From assembly GCA_022794035.1 (NCBI GenBank), contig JAAWDX010000005.1, positions 124,001 through 188,000 of the forward strand: a stretch of 64,000 nucleotides of DNA, written 5' to 3'. Each line of letters starts with the position of its first letter. Position 1 is the stretch's first letter. Below, piece after piece: positions 60,036-64,000 of the stretch. Below the pieces are notes generated by a model. It made no database searches and had not been told where the DNA came from. It saw only the letters and a program-made list of their open reading frames with translations. Source of the stretch: Lachnospiraceae bacterium. GTDB lineage: Bacteria > Bacillota > Clostridia > Lachnospirales > Bianqueaceae. The translations under genes and the position numbers were made by a program.

Positions 60036-60979
60036 GCTAAGCGGCCCTGTTGTACGTCGGCCTCATCCATTGCACGCTGCATAGCGCCTAGTACCAGCTT
60101 TTTATTGGCGCTCCACTGCGGCGCGATGAGCAGTGATTTGGGGCCGTCGCCTGTCAGCCGGTGAATGACGAGAGAGGGCGGCAGGACTTCTAAACAGCGA
60201 AATAAAATGGCAAAATAATCTTCCATAGAAAGGGCTTTAAAAAGCCCTTTTTTGTAGTCTGCAGCAAGGTCCGTCCCCTGCAGAACATGCAGAAGCTGCA
60301 GCTTGACACCACTTGCAGGCGGGATCGGCAGAGCAGGCTGCGGCAGATTTTGGCGCGCAAGCGCGGCGCTTACATAGGCAGCGCTTTGCACCATATCGTC
60401 CGGCGATTCACCGGGAAGCCCCAAAATGAGATGCACAATGACGGAGAGCCCGCGCGCCTGCAGCGCATGTACGGCCTGATCAAACACGGGCAGGTCGTAG
60501 CCGCGGCGTATATAGGCCGCCGTGTGCGCATGAATGGTCTGCAGGCCGAGCTCTACCCAAACGGGCTTGATATGCGAAAGGCGCTCCAGCAGATCGAGTA
60601 CCGGCTCTGGCAGGCAATCGGGGCGCGTACCGATGGAGAGCGCGGCGATGTCGGGATGCTGGATGGCCTGCGTAAAAAGCGCCTCCAGATAGGGCAGCGG
60701 CGCATAGGTGTTGGTGTAGGCCTGAAAATAGGCGATGTACGGGCCGCCGCGCGCCTTGCGCGAAACCAGGGCCGCCGCTGCTTTGATCTGCTCGTCCACA
60801 GACAGCTGGGGATTGGAAGCGAAATCGCCGGAGCCGCCGGCGCTGCAGAAAATGCAGCCGGAGGTGCCGAGCGTGCCGTCGCGGTTCGGACAGCTCATGC
60901 CGCCGTTTAAAGAGAGTTTATACAGCTTTTGGCCAAAGGCCTGCCGAATATAGCGGTTAAAAGAATAGTAGTGGTTCAT
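60020..60979 (-). CDS. Radical SAM protein, TIGR01212 (YhcC-like) family
   Basis: A 319-residue radical SAM enzyme. The [4Fe-4S] cluster ligands are Cys30, Cys42 and Cys45 in SCPNRDGTLGTSGCIFC, with the wider first gap typical of this family, followed by AGGSGDF. QLLHVLQGTDLA and SIGTRPDCLPEPVLDLL are family signatures. Function is unproven. The start at 60979 has only a distant GGAG; longer frames to 61093 lie over the divergent promoter and seem untranslated. Confidence 0.88.
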   Translation of the reverse strand: MNHYYSFNRYIRQAFGQKLYKLSLNGGMSCPNRDGTLGTSGCIFCSAGGSGDFASNPQLSVDEQIKAAAALVSRKARGGPYIAYFQAYTNTYAPLPYLEALFTQAIQHPDIAALSIGTRPDCLPEPVLDLLERLSHIKPVWVELGLQTIHAHTAAYIRRGYDLPVFDQAVHALQARGLSVIVHLILGLPGESPDDMVQSAAYVSAALARQNLPQPALPIPPASGVKLQLLHVLQGTDLAADYKKGLFKALSMEDYFAILFRCLEVLPPSLVIHRLTGDGPKSLLIAPQWSANKKLVLGAMQRAMDEADVQQGRLAQWPQ

Positions 60980-61002
60980 GGTATTATGATTTGAAAAACT
61001 CC

Positions 61003-61031
61003 TTGACAAGAAAAGAGGGGACAAATAAAAT
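61003..61031 (+). promoter_or_regulatory. Promoter of the 340-residue membrane protein gene
   Basis: TTGACA (61003-61008), 17-bp spacer, TAAAAT (61026-61031). Confidence 0.78.
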
Positions 61032-61091
61032 AGGGACAGAACAAAAAGAACCTTAATGTATAGGCATGAGGGGGAAAGGAAGAGGAAATAC

Positions 61092-62114
61092 ATGACATTA
61101 CAGGAATTTACAGGCTATGCGACTGCCAGAGGGATGCTGGTAGCGAATCAGATGGCGTTTGGAGAAGTGAAGGGGTATCCGTTTACCATTACGGCCAAAG
61201 GCAACCCGGTGCAGAGCATGACGGTTAGCTTTAAGCTGGCGTACAGACTGCCGAAAAAGGTGTATAAGAGCGCAAAAAGAGCGCTGCAGGGAAGTGCAAA
61301 GCTGTTTTATTTTAATAATGATCCGCTGCTGGTGGGACTGACCTGTGCAGGGCGCGACGAGGGCCTGTGGAATCGCATTTTTGCGGCAATGGACATTGTT
61401 GCGCAGGAGTTTTTGGAAGCTGGCGTGGCCATTCCCCAGCAGTGTCCGCTGTGTAAAAATGCAGGCTGTGACAGCTTGGCGTATATTGGCGATGGTTATG
61501 TACCGGTACATAAAAGCTGCTGCGAGAGCCAGTCATACGGTGCACTGGCGGAGGCAGAGGCCAATCAGAATGCCGGTCATTACTGGAGCGGTATCATCGG
61601 TGCGATCTTAGGCGGCACGATTGCGACGATCCCGACGATCCTGCTGATGTATTTTGCGGAGCTGATCTCGGCGTGGCTGTACGCGCTGATTCCGCTGGGC
61701 GCATATTTTGGATACCGCCTGCTGAAGGGCAAGATGGGGCGCGCGGTACTGCCGGTCGTGATTTTGGTAGCGATCGCCGAGCTTTTCTTTGTGCAGCAGG
61801 TGATGTGGTATCTGGCGCTGCATGATGCGTATGGCGTATGGCCCTATATCAGCGATAGCCTTCGCTATTTCAGCACCTATGTGACCACAGAGGATATGAT
61901 CATGGATCTGATCCAGCCCGCTATTTTCACAGCGCTGGGCATCTTTATCAGCTATGGGCAGATTCGGCGCAACAATCATACCGAGGTAAGGAATGCCGGC
62001 CTGATTTTAAACAGCCTGTTTGTGAAAAACGGTGCTCCCGTGCAGCCAAGCCCGGTGCAGAGTACTCCCGTGCAGGCACCGGAGGCGGAGAATCAGCCGC
62101 CGATGGAGGACTGA
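61092..62114 (+). CDS. Membrane protein with N-terminal zinc-ribbon-like region
   Basis: A 340-residue protein I do not recognise. The N-terminal 170 residues are soluble and include CPLCKNAGCDSLAYI and SCCES, a possible zinc-binding cluster. Four hydrophobic segments follow between about 175 and 300 (IIGAILGGTIATIPTILLMY and others). The tail is Pro/Gln-rich (VQPSPVQSTPVQAPEAE). Own promoter; overlaps the AraC gene end by 22 bp. Confidence 0.7.
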   Translation: MTLQEFTGYATARGMLVANQMAFGEVKGYPFTITAKGNPVQSMTVSFKLAYRLPKKVYKSAKRALQGSAKLFYFNNDPLLVGLTCAGRDEGLWNRIFAAMDIVAQEFLEAGVAIPQQCPLCKNAGCDSLAYIGDGYVPVHKSCCESQSYGALAEAEANQNAGHYWSGIIGAILGGTIATIPTILLMYFAELISAWLYALIPLGAYFGYRLLKGKMGRAVLPVVILVAIAELFFVQQVMWYLALHDAYGVWPYISDSLRYFSTYVTTEDMIMDLIQPAIFTALGIFISYGQIRRNNHTEVRNAGLILNSLFVKNGAPVQPSPVQSTPVQAPEAENQPPMED

Positions 62115-62971
62115 TACGCTGTCGGCGAGACGCCATAGGCGCGCTTGAACATGCGTGAAAAATGATGAATACTGGCATAGCCAAGAAGCTCCGAGATCTG
62201 CGTGACATTGTAATTGCTTTCACGCAGGAGCTTCTTGGCTTCTTTCATTTTGAGCCCAATCCAATAGTCGATTGGGCTTGTTCCTGTTTCTTCTTTAAAA
62301 ATGCGGCATAGGTAGGCTCTGCTCAGCGAGAAATGCTGGCACAGCAGTTCGAGCGAAGGGGAGGCGGCAAGTTCTGACTCGATATAGCTTTCGATGGACG
62401 ATACGAGCGTGCCTGCCGCCATGCGGCGCGCGGCCTTGGTGGGCTGCATCGCGCTGACAGAGGTTTCGTCGCTGCGGATGAGCGAAAATAGAAATTCAAC
62501 CAGATAGCACTGCATGAGCTGGACGGAGCCGGGGCGTGCGCGGGAGAAGTCTACGGGCGATTTGTTTTCGTATTCGCCGGGCAGGCTGCCGAGCGCGTTT
62601 TTGGCTTCTTCTAAAAAGAGGGAGAGGATCTTGCGTGAGGGCTTTTCGAGGGAGAAGATTTTTTTGTTGAAATAGGCCATGCGCGGGCTGGGAGAGGAAA
62701 AGGACACGACTACGAGATTGCTGGCGTCCTGATGATTGGCGATGTGGGAATGCATCTCCATGGGCTTGTGAAAGATGACCTGCCCCTTGGAGAGCGTACA
62801 GCCGATGCCATCGGCAATGGCGTGGATCCGTCCCTCATCGACATAGACCATCTCCCAGAAGTCATGCTTTTCGGGAGGGTGATAAAAATTTTTGTCAAAC
62901 TCGAAATAATAGAGCGAATGGAAGCCGGCGATGTCGATCTCCGGCTCGATGCGGACTAGTTCAAAAGCCAT
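62093..62971 (-). CDS. AraC family transcriptional regulator
   Basis: A 292-residue regulator. The C-terminal 100 residues hold two helix-turn-helix motifs (LELLCQHFSLSRAYLCRIFK, VTQISELLGYASIHHFSRMF) with the family end FKRAYGVSPTAYQ. The N-terminal part is a cupin-like sensor (YHPPEKHDFWEMVYVDEGR, SKGQVIFHKPMEMHSH). Probably senses a carbohydrate and controls the divergent PIG-L and following gene. AGGAGG before the ATG at 62971. Confidence 0.9.
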   Translation of the reverse strand: MAFELVRIEPEIDIAGFHSLYYFEFDKNFYHPPEKHDFWEMVYVDEGRIHAIADGIGCTLSKGQVIFHKPMEMHSHIANHQDASNLVVVSFSSPSPRMAYFNKKIFSLEKPSRKILSLFLEEAKNALGSLPGEYENKSPVDFSRARPGSVQLMQCYLVEFLFSLIRSDETSVSAMQPTKAARRMAAGTLVSSIESYIESELAASPSLELLCQHFSLSRAYLCRIFKEETGTSPIDYWIGLKMKEAKKLLRESNYNVTQISELLGYASIHHFSRMFKRAYGVSPTAYQSSIGG

Positions 62972-63090
62972 GGCGCCTCCTGCTTGGATACGATGTGTTA
63001 AAAAATAAAGAACATAAGATAAAGACTTTTTATGCAGTATAGCATAGAATGAGGGCAGAAACAAGACGATGTGTTAAGGAGGGAAACGGA

Positions 63091-63786
63091 TTGAACGTAC
63101 TAGCGATTGGATGCCATCCGGATGATATTGAGGTATCATGCGCGGGGACAATGGCAAAATACCGGCAGCAGGGGCATCATGTGATTGTGTGCCATGTGGC
63201 CAACGGCAATCTGGGGCATGCCATCATTCAGCCGGATGAGCTGCGGGATATGCGCCGCGAGGAGGCCCGCCGGGCTGGGGCGCTGGCTGGCATCGAGGTG
63301 ATCACCTGCGATGTGGGCGATCTGATGGTGTACCCCAATGAGGAGCAGCGCAACAAGGTGGTCGAGGTGATTCGCTATGCGAAGCCGGATGTGATCATCA
63401 CGCACAGCCCCGAGGATTATATGCCGGACCACACGGCGGTGAGCAAGCTGGTGTTTGACGCCTCCTTTGCCGCGAGTGTGCCGCATTATCTGAATGCAGA
63501 GGCGGCGCCGCTGACCCCCATTTATTATATGGATACGCTGGCTGGCGTGGGCTTTTTGCCGACGGAATATGTGGATATTTCGGACACGATCGACCTCAAG
63601 CTGGAAATGCTCGAATGCCATGAGAGCCAGATGAAGTGGATGCGCGACCACGACCATATTGATTTTGCCGAATTTGTGAAGACCTGCGCGCGCTTCAGGG
63701 GTCTGCAGTGCGGCGCACAGTATGCCGAGGCCTTTACGCAGTGCTATGCATGGCCCAAGGTCACGACCAAAAGAATGCTGCCATAA
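63091..63786 (+). CDS. PIG-L family deacetylase (canonical motif)
   Basis: A 231-residue zinc deacetylase. The first motif is the canonical GCHPDDIE (His9, Asp12, Glu14), and the second is PDHTAVSKLVFDA. It starts with TTG at 63091, preceded by AAGGAGGG. An earlier in-frame ATG at 63049 lacks a site. Divergent from AraC and 13 bp before a new gene, so it looks like part of an AraC-controlled glycan-use unit deacetylating an N-acetylated sugar; that is inference. Confidence 0.9.
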   Translation: MNVLAIGCHPDDIEVSCAGTMAKYRQQGHHVIVCHVANGNLGHAIIQPDELRDMRREEARRAGALAGIEVITCDVGDLMVYPNEEQRNKVVEVIRYAKPDVIITHSPEDYMPDHTAVSKLVFDASFAASVPHYLNAEAAPLTPIYYMDTLAGVGFLPTEYVDISDTIDLKLEMLECHESQMKWMRDHDHIDFAEFVKTCARFRGLQCGAQYAEAFTQCYAWPKVTTKRMLP

Positions 63787-63799
63787 GGAGGAGAAAAGG

Positions 63800-64000
63800 A
63801 TGAAATACCGCAGAATTAGAATTGCACAGCTGGGAGACGGCAAGGTGACCGATTTCGCCGTTTCAGAGCTGAAAAAATATTTAAAGCAGATGGACAGCGC
63901 CCTTGTGATCGACGTCCTGCAGCTGTCTGCGCTGGACGAAAGCTTTGAGCAGGTGATTTGGGTCGGCCGCGACGAGAAGCTTGCAGCCAAGCTGCCAGCT
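63800..64000 (+). CDS. Start of an unidentified gene, cut by the window edge
   Basis: The first 67 codons: MKYRRIRIAQLGDGKVTDF and later VIWVGRDEKLAAKLPA. AAGGAG and GAAAAGGA precede the ATG. N-terminal domains of large bacterial glycoside hydrolases (alpha-glucuronidase or hexosaminidase type) often look like this, but the fragment is too short to decide. Likely co-transcribed with the PIG-L gene. Confidence 0.55.
   Translation, partial: MKYRRIRIAQLGDGKVTDFAVSELKKYLKQMDSALVIDVLQLSALDESFEQVIWVGRDEKLAAKLPA

Overview
The window looks like the chromosome of an anaerobic, low-GC-lineage Gram-positive bacterium of class Clostridia, most likely Lachnospiraceae-like. The signs are strong AGGAGG ribosome binding sites, textbook sigma-A promoters, a rubredoxin, a ZTP riboswitch, a TrpX-type ABC transporter, DegV, nickel-pincer (Lar) genes, a SipW-type signal peptidase with its secreted clients, and two tRNA genes without encoded CCA. 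The genus is inference. There is no rRNA, CRISPR array, phage or IS element. Genes are dense, often overlap by 1-41 bp, and lie on both strands.

Layout. 1-7.6 kb: end of an S9 peptidase, a Fic protein, a uracil permease, a run of P1 peptidase, Ogt-type repair protein and APH-like kinase, and a secreted protein of unknown function next to a 54-bp tandem repeat. 7.6-14 kb: TldE/TldD proteases divergent from a PepC aminopeptidase, GNAT, PIG-L deacetylase and cupin. 14-20 kb: a 700-bp non-coding island full of hairpins and repeats, then an ABC transporter operon, DegV, a HAD-GNAT fusion and a DJ-1 protein. 20-29.5 kb: an AAA/DUF4143 ATPase, larE with a larB-larC2 fusion, PAP2 phosphatase, a membrane protein, and a TetR-RND efflux pair. 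29.6-37.9 kb: a six-gene surface operon ending in a SipW-type signal peptidase. 38-46.2 kb: sugar isomerase, MATE pump, GNAT and membrane proteins, and purine genes (purC, stand-alone AICAR transformylase, PurO-type IMP cyclohydrolase) with a ZTP riboswitch. 46.2-64 kb: a PadR operon, tRNA-Leu, rubredoxin, a VWA protein, an M14 metallopeptidase, tRNA-Val, DeoR with a GDPD-PHP fusion, a zinc alcohol dehydrogenase, a DUF134-NifX fusion, radical SAM, AraC, a second PIG-L protein and the start of a further gene.

How the parts work together. The surface operon looks like a self-contained secretion and assembly unit: a 1549-residue beta-helix/Cna-B fibre-like protein, two proteins with SipW-type leaders, two membrane-anchored proteins and the dedicated peptidase. 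The purine block replaces bifunctional PurH with two separate enzymes, and the riboswitch senses ZTP, the alarmone of folate shortage, exactly at the folate-dependent step. Several regulators (Fic, TetR, PadR, DeoR) have clear palindromes at their own promoters.

The least explained material is non-coding. A paired 36-nt hairpin motif occurs in two intergenic regions 10.7 kb apart in opposite orientation, with the pair spacing kept at 126-127 nt. One copy sits beside an array of consecutive stem-loops and a 49-bp tandem repeat. This repeat family and the SipW surface operon are the best candidates for something undescribed.
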